The notes under the pieces were generated by a model, which was not told the origin of the DNA, searched no databases, and saw nothing but the letters and a program-made list of their open reading frames with translations. The translations under genes and the position numbers were made by a program. A DNA stretch of 61,474 bases, from NCBI RefSeq assembly GCF_001949145.1, contig NW_019091404.1, positions 1,198,191 to 1,259,664 of the forward strand, read 5' to 3'. Origin of the DNA: Acanthaster planci. Taxonomy: Eukaryota; Echinodermata; Asteroidea; Valvatida; Acanthasteridae. Every line of letters starts with the position of its first letter. Position 1 is the stretch's first letter. Positions 1-9,793 of this stretch are shown in pieces.

Positions 1-404
1 GGGCAAACCTGTTATATATAATTAACATCTCCCCAACGCAAAAAAAAATACATCTTGAAAATATGTCAGTTGCCTATAAATCATTGAAACTACAGTTGCA
101 CATTTAGCGTGCCTCGGATGGTATTCCACTCTCCTTTGCAGTTGAAGGGTGCTGTATTTGAATATGGGCAGCTTAAGTTTCTTGAATTTTAGGTTTTGGA
201 AGCCTTTTTTCCCCCAGAATTGTGTTAAATAGTATCCCACTTCTAGAAAGATTATATATAAAAGGAATAAGTTTATCTTCAGTGTCAGATTTTTAGAGTA
301 CCTAATGGTTAATGCCTGAGGTACGTGTCATTCATGGGTAAGAAAGTTCGCCCGAGGGAGAAGCCTCGAGGGCCCCATTCTTACCCACAAAAGTCTTATT
401 ACGA

Positions 405-594
405 TTCGCCTTGAGTAGAAGCACCCCCTCACCAGTTGAAAAGAGACATGTTGGTAGGGAGTTTCATTTTGTTGGAAGAAGCGACGCAACCGTAAAACGT
501 GTACTTCATACTGCTTGAACAAAGGAAGTGCAATTCCGACCAAAGGAGCCTCCATTGCGAGGAAACGTGCGCCCTCTCTTGGTTCAGCTCGGGG
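405..594 (+). repeat. Dispersed repeat, copy 1 (partner at about 5781-5974)
   Basis: This segment matches 5781-5974 in the same orientation. Shared blocks are a 'GAGTAGA..CACC..CTCA' block, 'GTTGAAAAGAG.CATG.TGGT', 'TTTCGTTGG' versus 'TTTTGTTGG', and near the end 'GCGCCCTCTCTTGGT'. Identity drops in the middle. No terminal inverted repeats or target duplications were seen, so the class is unknown. Confidence 0.6.
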
Positions 595-2494
595 CTAACG
601 ACTTCACCACCAGGGACTATATGCTAATTACCCCTATTTCCACCGCTCCATTATTCTGCACTGATAGAGCTCTTTGTTTTGTGAGGAATGCAAGGCTTTC
701 GCTATAAGGCCATTCCTTGGTGCAAATGTTATAGTCGAGAACTTCTCAGGTGTGCAGTGCTGTTACGTAACAACAGATTCTGGATAGCGGTAGAATTTTT
801 AGCCACACCCACGATCCCTTAATCATTTGGACATTGCACCTCGACATGGCGTGAGACAGCCATGGTGATTTGGTTTGCTGTTCAGAGACACTGACGACCA
901 TTACTCATTGGGCGTAAATTATATCATCAACGTGTTACATCCAATTAGAATAGAACCAGCCGATTCTCCAAGGCTCTGGGTCCTTTTTTGGCCGCTTGAC
1001 TTCGCCCTGGAAGAAAAGACCGTTAGGTGACACGTGGAGTGATGGCAAGTGAATTAAGGTTGGTAATACACTCACCACTTTGTCCTCGGAGGTACATATG
1101 CAATCTTTCTTTGTTTTCTTTCACAAAATGCAGTACCGAACGCAGATATCAAAACTATCGGCTGAATCGCCCGTATTGCTTGGCCATCGAAGGTGGCTGT
1201 GATGCCAATAGGGGAAGACGCTGTTCATTTTACAAACTGAAAACCAAACAGTTGCTCTGTTGAAACATTTTGGAGGGATACTCTTTGGCGCATTTACCAT
1301 GTACATCCAATGGTTGTATTGAAAAACGTGCTTCATATAGACCCCGTAAAGTGTGCATTTTAAAAACACGCACACCCTACCTGTTAACAATAACGTATAA
1401 AGAACTATGATCGTATTCCCTTGTTCCAGAATGAAGGGTTTTGGGACTGTTTTCCTGCAGTTCCCGGGTATCGTGTTGAAGCGGGCATAATCGCTGAGTG
1501 TTACTGAGAACCTTGCCGTCGGTAACGTATTGCAGTTGGGAATGTGTTGGACATTTGTGGACAAATTTTCTTGAATGTGCGTCAACCGACCGTGTTTTCC
1601 TTGGGAAGGTTACGTCAGTGACTTGCTGATATGTACTTCAGTGAGAGTGAGTGCAGGCATGGAAGTGTGGTGCTGGGTTTTGCGAACGGAAGTCTTGTTA
1701 CAAGTGACGGATGACGAGGCACTTTTGATGAAGTCGCGATCCCCAGCTGATCCAGGCTCAGAGCCCCTCGGCAGTTATCCGTTTGTCACGCTTCCGTGCT
1801 TGGGGTACAGGGATACGTCACAGAAAAAAGTGTGACAATTTATTTCTTGTTATTTGTAAGCTTTGCTGTCAAAATTAGTTGAAAGAACTGATTTTGTTGT
1901 AATTCAAAGAGGGGGTGTAACCCAAACAATGGAACAGCCCGTATGCGGTTGGATCTGCAGGCTGACCAGCAACGCGAAAAGTGCAGCGGCCCTTATCTCG
2001 CCGGCCTAAGTGTAGACTAGCTGTGCCTCGCTTGTTCAAATAATGCTGGTAGTTTCGCACCCACGGCAGAATGCCTTCCTCTTGATAGCCTATTTCAGAT
2101 TGTAGGCGATACTTTTGGCCAGTCTGCCATAAATTGTCAGCTGACGTGTTTGATACTTGTGCATACTAGTTTGGCAGGTCATTTCATGAAGCGAGGCCGT
2201 TTCTGGGAGTCGTGGTAAGTAGGCAAATATCGCTGTGTACTCGTCGTGCGTGCCTCCAAATCGTGCACACGGCTGGGTTCTAAGTCCACCATGCGTGAAC
2301 TTGAAGCGTAGTAAGGTGTACCATTCCTCCATGGGTATGGGTATTGCTGATCGGGAAGCCCACACCTGCAGTTGACGACGTCACAATCGTTGCCTTTCAA
2401 ATACATGTAAATGTTAACCGCCCTTGTGCATGATTGATATAGGTTACCAGTGACATACTGGTAGTTGACTTTAAAACGTGGAAACAACCATCGG

Positions 2495-2510
2495 GCTTGG
2501 TATCTCATTC
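2495..2510 (+). promoter_or_regulatory. Conserved 16-mer upstream of HPGD-like gene A
   Basis: The 16-mer GCTTGGTATCTCATTC lies 85 bp upstream of the start codon at 2580. The same 16-mer lies at 9696-9711, 98 bp upstream of the start of gene C. It is the best conserved block in otherwise diverged upstream DNA. It may be a retained promoter element or simply duplication residue. Confidence 0.35.
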
Positions 2511-2579
2511 TATTTAATTTTAGAGTTGTTTTAGTGTTATCAAAGCTTTTTCAGGTATTGACGACCTGTGTGGAGACTC

Positions 2580-5500
2580 ATGTCATCAGTAAGGAAAAGC
2601 TTCAGGCTGCCCACTGCGCAGTTGGGACCTGACACGGTGGCGATCGTCACTGGCGCTGCAGAAGGACTTGGCAAGGGATTCGCGGAATGCCTACTCAAGA
2701 AAGGCGCAAAGGTGAAAAGGGCAAACTTTGTAACGGATTTCCCGCTGTAATTACAAGTATCAATCTTACTGATGTCTGTCGAGATCCGAGTGGAAGTGTC
2801 GGAATCGGTGTCGACACTCGTTTTGTAACTCAGGATGCTCTATGTATCGACACGGAACGGATTTTGGCCTCTTTCGAAGTAGGCCCGTAGTCGTGGCTAC
2901 TGCTAGAAACTTTCACATTACATTGGTCTATGAGGAAATTATTATTAAGCCTGAAACTGTCGGGAAGCCCAACATACGTCAGGTAGGGACTGAAAAATTA
3001 ATCTACATGTCGACCTGGTTACATAGAATTTATTAGAACCCGGATTTAGGAGTCAGGGAAAAGTACCACATATATAATACTCCCACCCGACATGAATTTC
3101 TAGTTCTTTAAGGCTGCGCAGACACTATTTTCGCTCACTGATTAGCTTTCAAGTTAGTCCAGGTTGTCATGAGCCCTTTTTGAATTCTGATATTGATCCA
3201 TTAAGTTGACAGGTACATTTTTTCAAACGAATGACCTGGACGTATACGCAAAGATGAGGGAAGGGTTATGTGAAAAAATCAAACAACACTGAGGTTGCCT
3301 TTGACTCGAAGCAGGCACAAATTACCAGCTGTGGGTCATTCTTCTGGGTTTTGAAGGGTGTCTGCCTGTCGGATATCAATGAACCCAAAGGTCAGGAGAC
3401 ACTTCGGCAACTGGTTGCTGAGTTCGGACAAGATCGGGTCATGTTCGTCAAATGTGACGTCACCTCGGACTCGGACATGGAAGGTATTTATATTCTTCTT
3501 TTGGTATAATCTACACATAAGCCTACTAATGTTTTAACTTGGCAGCCGTGCTCGTTATTACAAAGGTGACGCCCAAATCGCCTGGGACATCCAATCTTAC
3601 CTTGAAGGCTGGTTGTACCTGCTTGGAGCTCTATAAATGCCACCATTTCCATGCTTTCTTTTAAACGCATAAAGTGTAACTTGCTCCTTACAGCTACATT
3701 CTCCAAGACGATCGAGAAATTCGGCCGCGTCAATGTAATGGTGAATAATGCTGGCCTGGCCAATGAAAGAGAGCCGGAAATTTGCTACAATGTCAATATT
3801 GTGAGTATTGGCTGGAGATATGCCGGAGTATGGAAGAGTGCGTGTATTTGTGCAGGCCTGTTCTGTAAAATCATACGCACCTAGTATATACGCTGTGTGT
3901 CCCAAACCGATCCATGTGTGTTTTGAGAGTGTTCCGGCTGACTGTTTGGCGTTGTCATGCCTTATCATGTTTTCCATTTCATTCTACGTAGATGGGCTTA
4001 ACAAGAGGCACCTTCACTGCCATTAAATACATGAGCCCCGATAATGGCGGGAACGGAGGCAAGATCATCAACATTGCGTCTATGGCAGGTCAGTAAAACG
4101 CCCTCTCTCTCTTGCTCTGATCGCTCCCATGTTGTTGCTATGTGCGCAAGTGTGCATGTCTTACAGAGCTCCTACGCGTCGGTCTGCCGTTCTTAAGGGC
4201 ACTGAGAGAGGTTAATTAGTTCCCTTTCACAATGAGAGCTCAAAGAAAGTGAGATTCGCGTCGCAAAGAAATCAGCCCAGCGCTAAACACCACCTTCCCT
4301 GTTAGGATGTATTTTAAATACCCTCGCTCTAATATGTTTTTAATTTGGCGGTTAGTTTTCGTATAATCACTGAGAAAAAATTCAACGTCAGAGGCACATG
4401 CTATGGCAGGTTTTGGTGGCAGTTGGTAAAGGTGGTGGTGCAGTTTTAATTGGTTTGGTGCCTACATTTGCGCGTACAGCTACACTTGAACCCTATCACT
4501 GACTTGGGGAATAGACTTTTGTTGGTGTTCCCACCTGATTTGTTTTTGCCCTGTGTTTGTTTCATTACCGGTAGGTCTTTGGCCCATTTATCTTATGCCA
4601 GTTTATTCCGCATCGAAACACGCCGTCATAGGATTCACCAAATCTCTTGCGGTAAGCCAAGTTAAAATGTACATTATACAATATCGTGTTTCTGAAGCTA
4701 GAAAATGACTACCAGCAGTTAATGTTTTGCTAATAATCGCTTGCTGAAAAAAAGCCAGTTTTTTCGCACCATTTCACGACCGGGAGAGGAGCCCGCACCC
4801 GTGGTTTTGTTGTGATTTGAAGTTCATGGCCACACGCGTGTTGGCCCACGCGCGTCAAGCAAGTCAGATAAAAAAGTACATGCATCATGAAAATTTGTTG
4901 CCTGCTGTGTAGGGATATGTGATGATTGTACACCCGAGGGGCAACAATTGTTTTGTTACACCGTGGTCATGGACTTTTACGAACACTGGCAAGAAGTACA
5001 TGTTACTGGCTCCCAATGCATTTAACAGCAGATATCTTTACTGTCGAAATGGTTAGTGGAGCAAATTCAGCTTACTTAAATGATTGGCGGGGAGATGCCA
5101 TCTTCCGTCTTGACACTGCTATCAAATTGTGTCGTTTGTTTTTGACAAAATTATCACGTGGTCGGTTCTTAATCAATGAAAATTGAATAAGCCTGCAGGC
5201 TATTACGGATGTGTAACCATTTTCACCGGCTTGGCTCTGTAAAAAAAAAACCTGACCGCTGTGTAAGAATATAATGTCCGATTTTCACAAAGTTAGTGTC
5301 AAAATGACCGGAAGATGTCACTTAAAAAAACCCAGAAGGTTCGGCGCCTGAAACTGTGCCACATTGGAGAAAAATGTCGGGGGTGGACTCCGCCCCCACC
5401 CTGGTAGGGTTCATACTATCATGGTGCCTTTCTGATCTTTTGAAGTCCTATGTGTGTGTTTAATTGGAACCTGCAGGCCGATCCTCAATTCGCCTCAAAA

Positions 5501-6283
5501 GGCATAACCTTTAGCATCTTGTGCCCCGGCTTCGTTAACACGCGTATCCAGGAGAAAGCACGCCCCCAAGAGTCGGACTTAAGGAAGATGATGAAGCTCC
5601 AAGCGAGACTTGGTGTAATAGAGTGAGTATATTTCCAAAAAGGAACCAAACTCTTTTGAAAGGCATTTGTGCAACCTCTTTACACCCCTTCCTCAATGCT
5701 GGCAATAAAAAAAAATCTGTAGTTTTTGAATTGATGGCTAAAGCCAGCAATGCTTCCCTCAGGAAGGTGTGGTTCCGTTTTCCGCCCTGAGTAGAGACAC
5801 CTCCTCATCGGTTGAAAAGAGCCATGCTGGTTGGGAGTGTACATTTCGTTGGTAGCGATGCGACTGCAATGCTTGCGTCATTTTGTTCGTGAACCAGCGA
5901 TGCGCAGTTACTACCAAAAAAAAAAAAAGCCTCCGTTGCTAGGAATATTGCGCCCTCTCTTGGTCAAGCGTGGGGCCCGTACACCTTGCACCTCAGTCGG
6001 GCTATACCGGTACATGACAATTTCGTCCTTATGAGACTACTACTGTTGTTGACCAGTTAAAGACAATGCACAATCTACGGGGTTTTTAATATTAAAAATC
6101 ACCCCACCGTAAACACGTCGATCCTTGGAATTGAGTACCAATGCGTGATTTATTTCCACAAATTATGTACTTCGCAGGATCAGTCAGGTTCAGGATGCCT
6201 TTTTGCAACTCCTTCTGGACGAATCGTGGTCTGGGAAAGTCATGCTCGTCTCTAAACAGGATGGTATAAAAAGTGCTTTGTGA
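2580..6283 (+). CDS. HPGD: 15-hydroxyprostaglandin dehydrogenase-like SDR, gene A
   Basis: Seven exons: 2580-2711, 3357-3483, 3694-3800, 3992-4088, 4575-4651, 5477-5622, 6178-6283. All introns are GT-AG and the frame is continuous for 263 aa (human HPGD is 266). Classical short-chain dehydrogenase features: TGAAEGLG nucleotide-binding loop (residues 24-31), Asp50 at the end of beta-2 (predicts NAD+ preference), NNAG (104-107), and catalytic Asn121, Ser152, Tyr165 and Lys169 (YSASK). The Ser-Tyr spacing of 13 matches human HPGD. CPGFVNT follows, as in the family. By homology it is a cytosolic NAD+-dependent oxidase of 15-hydroxyl groups in prostaglandins or related lipid mediators; the invertebrate substrate is not known from sequence. 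The start is the first ATG; the frame is open upstream only to a GTG. Its intron sequences are recognisably similar to those of gene C, so the duplication is fairly recent. Confidence 0.93.
5275..5405 (+). repeat. Dispersed repeat in intron 5 of HPGD-like gene A (partner at 12035-12180)
   Basis: Blocks shared in order with 12035-12180 include 'TCACAAA', 'GTGTCAAA.TG', 'CTGAA..CTCCTGAAA'-like text, and 'GTCGGGGGTGG' followed by a run of 'CCGCCCCCA'. The copies are well diverged. No terminal structure was identified. Confidence 0.45.
5781..5974 (+). repeat. Dispersed repeat, copy 2 (partner at 405-594)
   Basis: Second copy of the repeat described at 405-594, here in intron 6 of HPGD-like gene A. 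It carries an A-rich run near 5916-5928 that the other copy lacks. Confidence 0.6.
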
Positions 6284-7437
6284 TAGTCCTCAGACACGTA
6301 CAGCAAACCTACAATGAGTCTACGAATTTCGATTGGCCAGTCTCCTGGCTTTAGCGAAAACATTGCTTAAGGTATTATGTGTTCTTAGCAATAATTAGAT
6401 AGTAATAAAGTCTCAAAAGTATACTTTGCACGGGACATTGGTTGGGAGCTTAGCTGTTTTGCTGAGCAATTATACTTGGTGCTTTTTATGTATAAAAAAA
6501 CTGGAAATCACTGTGTGAGATGTAATCTTAAAATGTCGCCCATCAAAGATTTCGAGTTTCTCTCGCCCTGACCTCATGATGACATTATTACTGGGTGCCA
6601 GATATGTAAGTAGCTGTTGTCATTTTGAATACTTGGAAAAGAATAAACATTGACCGGGAATGACCTTGTCTCGTTTTCGGAATTCAATACTAGTTTCTTC
6701 GTTTCCATTGTATGTGGAATATTGTAAATTCATCGGACCATAATTTCTGATGGTTGCTAATGTGAAAATTGGTGAAACTTTTGAACTTTAACTCCACTAT
6801 CTTAGGCTTCGGCAAAGTACATATGTAAATTTCTGCAAAGGGTTGGAAGATACTTGATAAATTGATGCATAACATTGTTTGCAACTGCGCAAAACAAAAA
6901 CACTCGCGAAAACGAACACGCACCCCAGCCTCGATCCCAACAGAACATGCCCATATTTCCTTTGTTTTCACGCACTGCAAATTAGTGTGTGGAGTGCAAT
7001 GTTTAAATCGGTTTCGTTTGAACCAAAGGCCTTCACAACTTCAACTGGATGTTAAAATTTCAAAATAAAGTGATCGATTCTATTCCACTTCACCCCCAGT
7101 GAAATGAAACATTATATCCATCAATCATGCAATTATAAATATTGTACTTATAAACGTTTAATACACAGAATCTTTTTTGTTAAGTACTGTTGATGTTTTT
7201 TCTTTGTCGGTCGAAAATTCCTATTCAGTCAAAATCCGAAGTTTAAAGATTTATGAAAGAAGCTAATCAAGAATCAAACTTATAAGAGCATTAAGTAATT
7301 GGAGATCATTAATATTGTGATATTTAACCGTTGCAGAAGCATAGAGGGAAATCCTGATGAGTGTCAAATACTCACAAGAGCACCCCAGTGTGTTGTGGTA
7401 CCCCCAATTTGCTCTCCTTCAATTTGAAACCGTGCAG
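6284..7437. other. Spacer between HPGD-like gene A and the 3' exon cassette
   Basis: It contains the probable 3' UTR and poly(A) signal of gene A, then AT-rich DNA. I searched it for HPGD exons 1-4 (TGAAEGLG, DIN, NNAG and NIAS motifs) and saw none. The following three-exon cassette therefore has no upstream exons of its own here. Confidence 0.6.
6404..6409 (+). terminator. Probable polyadenylation signal of HPGD-like gene A
   Basis: A canonical AATAAA lies 121 bp after the TGA stop of gene A. Another AATAAA-like block follows near 6641. Placement and sense strand fit a short 3' UTR. Confidence 0.5.
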
Positions 7438-8194
7438 GTATTTACCCTTATGCAATCATGCCTGTCTACTCGGCTACCAAATGTGCCGTCCTAGGGCTCA
7501 CCAGATCCCTCGTGGTAAGTCACTGGCACCAGACTTGAACGAAGTGTTTCTTACATGTTTAAAACATAGGGGTCTAATAACACCGATAAAATGGCCGGGT
7601 AGGAGGCGATGTCATGCGACACGAACACAGCTGTATGACCGTGTTCCGTCGACTCATCTTAATTTTCGTTCGTGGCCGGGTAGGAGGCGATGTCATGCGA
7701 CACGAACACAGCTGTATGACCGTGTTCCGTCGGCTCATCTTAATGTTCGTTCATGGCGATTACCATTAGCCTGATCCGCGTACGGAGGCTAAGGGGATAA
7801 CTTTTGGCGCCTTATACCCGGGCTTTGTGGATACCAGACTCTATGAGTCACAAGAGCACGCAGCAAAATACGGCATGATGGAGTAAGTGTAAAATTTACA
7901 CTACACTGCAAGAACCCTAGGTGCTATGCTAACACTGTGCAATCGTTGGTGCCTAAATTTTCAAAATATGTGTACACGTATTAGGTTTTGCTTAGTTATA
8001 TCTAAGTTATTTAATTCACTTTATGCCCATTGCACTCCTAGTCTGGCTCCCTTCCCTCCCAATGGCTTTATTTTATTGATCACTCGGTTCACAGCGCCTT
8101 CCTGCAGCTCGTCCTCGATGAGTTCTGGCGCGGCAAAGTCACGGGAGTCGACAAGAGCAGAGGCATATTCGATGCGTTGGTCATGAGGCTGTAG
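7438..8194 (+). CDS. HPGD-like 3' exon cassette (exons 5-7 only), partial gene or alternative terminal exons
   Basis: Three HPGD-type exons with open frames: 7438-7514, 7770-7882 and 8095-8194 (TAG stop). Exon 5' is 77 bp, exactly the size and phase of exon 5 in genes A and C, and encodes the active-site YSATK. Exon 6' keeps the GITFGALYPGFVDTR core and ends in the usual phase 2 (GA|GTAAGT). Exon 7' encodes AFLQLVLDEFWRGKV and then a diverged tail. The ancestral exon 7 acceptor position has lost its AG, but a CAG 20 bp further in follows a good pyrimidine tract and restores frame. Exon 6' lacks about 11 codons relative to gene A. No exons 1-4 precede it. It is either a truncated duplicate or an alternative 3' end for gene A, whose exon 4 ends in the matching phase. 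Confidence 0.6.
7593..7754 (+). repeat. 81 bp tandem duplication in the intron of the HPGD cassette
   Basis: Two adjacent near-identical units with a period of 81 bp. Both begin TGGCCGGGTAGGAGGCGATG and contain CACGAACACAGC. They differ at only a few positions near their ends. A single, decayed version of the same unit occurs in the pseudogene region near 16780-16835, so the doubling happened after the two segments separated or was lost there. Confidence 0.85.
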
Positions 8195-9793
8195 AGAATT
8201 TGTCTCAGATAGATCTGCACGCATCTGGCAACTCGCTGGCACCTCTCAAATTGAGAGAAGGCTACGTTCATATTCATGAATTGATTCAAATAAAATGCTA
8301 TATCTCACGTGCTTCGAGGATGTATGAGCATTTTGTTGTAAAATATTGGCTAAGGTATTGAATGGAATCTCTCATTGCCATTAAATAGTTGCTAATAGAC
8401 CGGTCTGGTAATCCCTGCCCACTGCGCATGTTGGCACTTAACACGTGTTCTTTTGCAGTCCCACACCGCGTTTCAGCCTGGCGTAAGCATCATACGCGCA
8501 TGCACGCATGTCGGACATTAGGCCCTAACCATGATTGTGATTGGTCGAATCAGTCGCGCTGGGCTTCATGTATCGGTCTGCTTACTGAAACTACCCGTGG
8601 CATATTTAGTGCATAATGGAACGATAGTCTTGGCTTCCTGGAGGGTATTGTTGTATTAGCAGCTTTTAAAGCTTTCTATAGAACTGTTGGCGCCTTTAGA
8701 ATTGTGTTAAATGTAATACCACTTCATTAGGTATTTTACAAAAGTTGAAGTTAAGCCCATACTTTATCTTTAACGTCGGCATTTTTGTGCCACACACACT
8801 TAATCTAACTTTTTTCACAGAGAGTTTTGCTCTTTGTGGATTTCGTTGACTGATTTATTTAAAGGGTCCCTGCAATGAATTTCTCTTACACGAACTTGCT
8901 GCACAACTTTATATTCTTCATCAATGTGAGAAAATATTTGACACCCCTTTTAGGTTCAATGTACTGAAAGGGTGCCTTTATATTGTCCACGGTTTTCTGG
9001 ACAACTGAGGGCGCTGTCGGTGGAACCCCATTCGGGAATGACACTGCTCTGTTGAGGTATTTATGTTTTCAAACTAAAAGCTAAAAACATTTTCAAGAAA
9101 AGAATGTTCAAGAATGAATGACAAACGAAAAACCATTCTGGGCAGCAAATGTAAAAAATACCAACACGTTTTGGGTATGAATTAATATAAACCTTGAGAC
9201 TGTCTCCCAGGAGTGACTTCACAATTTTGCTCGTGAATATGGAAAGTTGCGATAGTTTGAAACCCGTGTGACTTTGCACCAACACAGCGCGCTCAACACG
9301 CTCTCGCCGTTCGCAATTGACCGTGGAACAATCTGTTGTTCCCGCTTCAGTGAACGCTGAGATGAAGAATTGGGACGCACTTTGCTTACAATGGCAGCAC
9401 CTGAAGCCTTTATGATCGTAACCCGAGTTCCTCTTTGTGGCTAGAACACCGCAGGCGATGGTGTATAGATTACCTGGCTGGTAAGTCTTATGTTCAAGGG
9501 CAAAGTACATTATGCAAATGTCGACTGAAGTGAAATCAAACAGTCGCTATCGACAGTTTGTACGGCAGACTGCGCCCCTTTTACCCTTTTACCCACTTTT
9601 ACCGCGTCCATAACATAACCATCAGCCCTTGTACGTACATGTTGAACGAACAACCTGTCTTCACATTTGACTCATTTAAAAACTACAAACCTAGAGCTTG
9701 GTATCTCATTCGATTGAGCCTTTGATCACTTTCTTTTGGTCAGATCTTCAATATTTACGCACTGTGTATTTGTTTCAAAGTTCCTGATCGGTC
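8195..9793. other. Intergenic DNA between the HPGD cassette and gene C
   Basis: No exon is recognisable. A 149-residue open frame on the minus strand (about 9061-9510) has no family motif and no gene structure around it. The last 100 bp carry the promoter-proximal block shared with gene A. Confidence 0.5.
9696..9711 (+). promoter_or_regulatory. Conserved 16-mer upstream of HPGD-like gene C
   Basis: Second occurrence of GCTTGGTATCTCATTC, 98 bp upstream of the gene C start codon (compare 2495-2510, 85 bp upstream of gene A). It may be shared regulation or duplication residue. Confidence 0.35.

Larger units (their letters stand above)
1..2579. other. Intergenic DNA upstream of the HPGD-like cluster
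   Basis: No coding exon is recognisable here. The open frames on both strands are short, lack family motifs and are not flanked by a consistent set of splice sites. The stretch holds one dispersed repeat (about 405-594, listed separately). Its last 140 bases resemble the region upstream of the second intact HPGD-like gene, so the duplicated unit included promoter-proximal DNA. Confidence 0.6.

Noticed and set aside
1121-1585. A 154-residue open frame on the minus strand
   Set aside because: No recognisable domain, no supporting splice structure, and composition like surrounding non-coding DNA.
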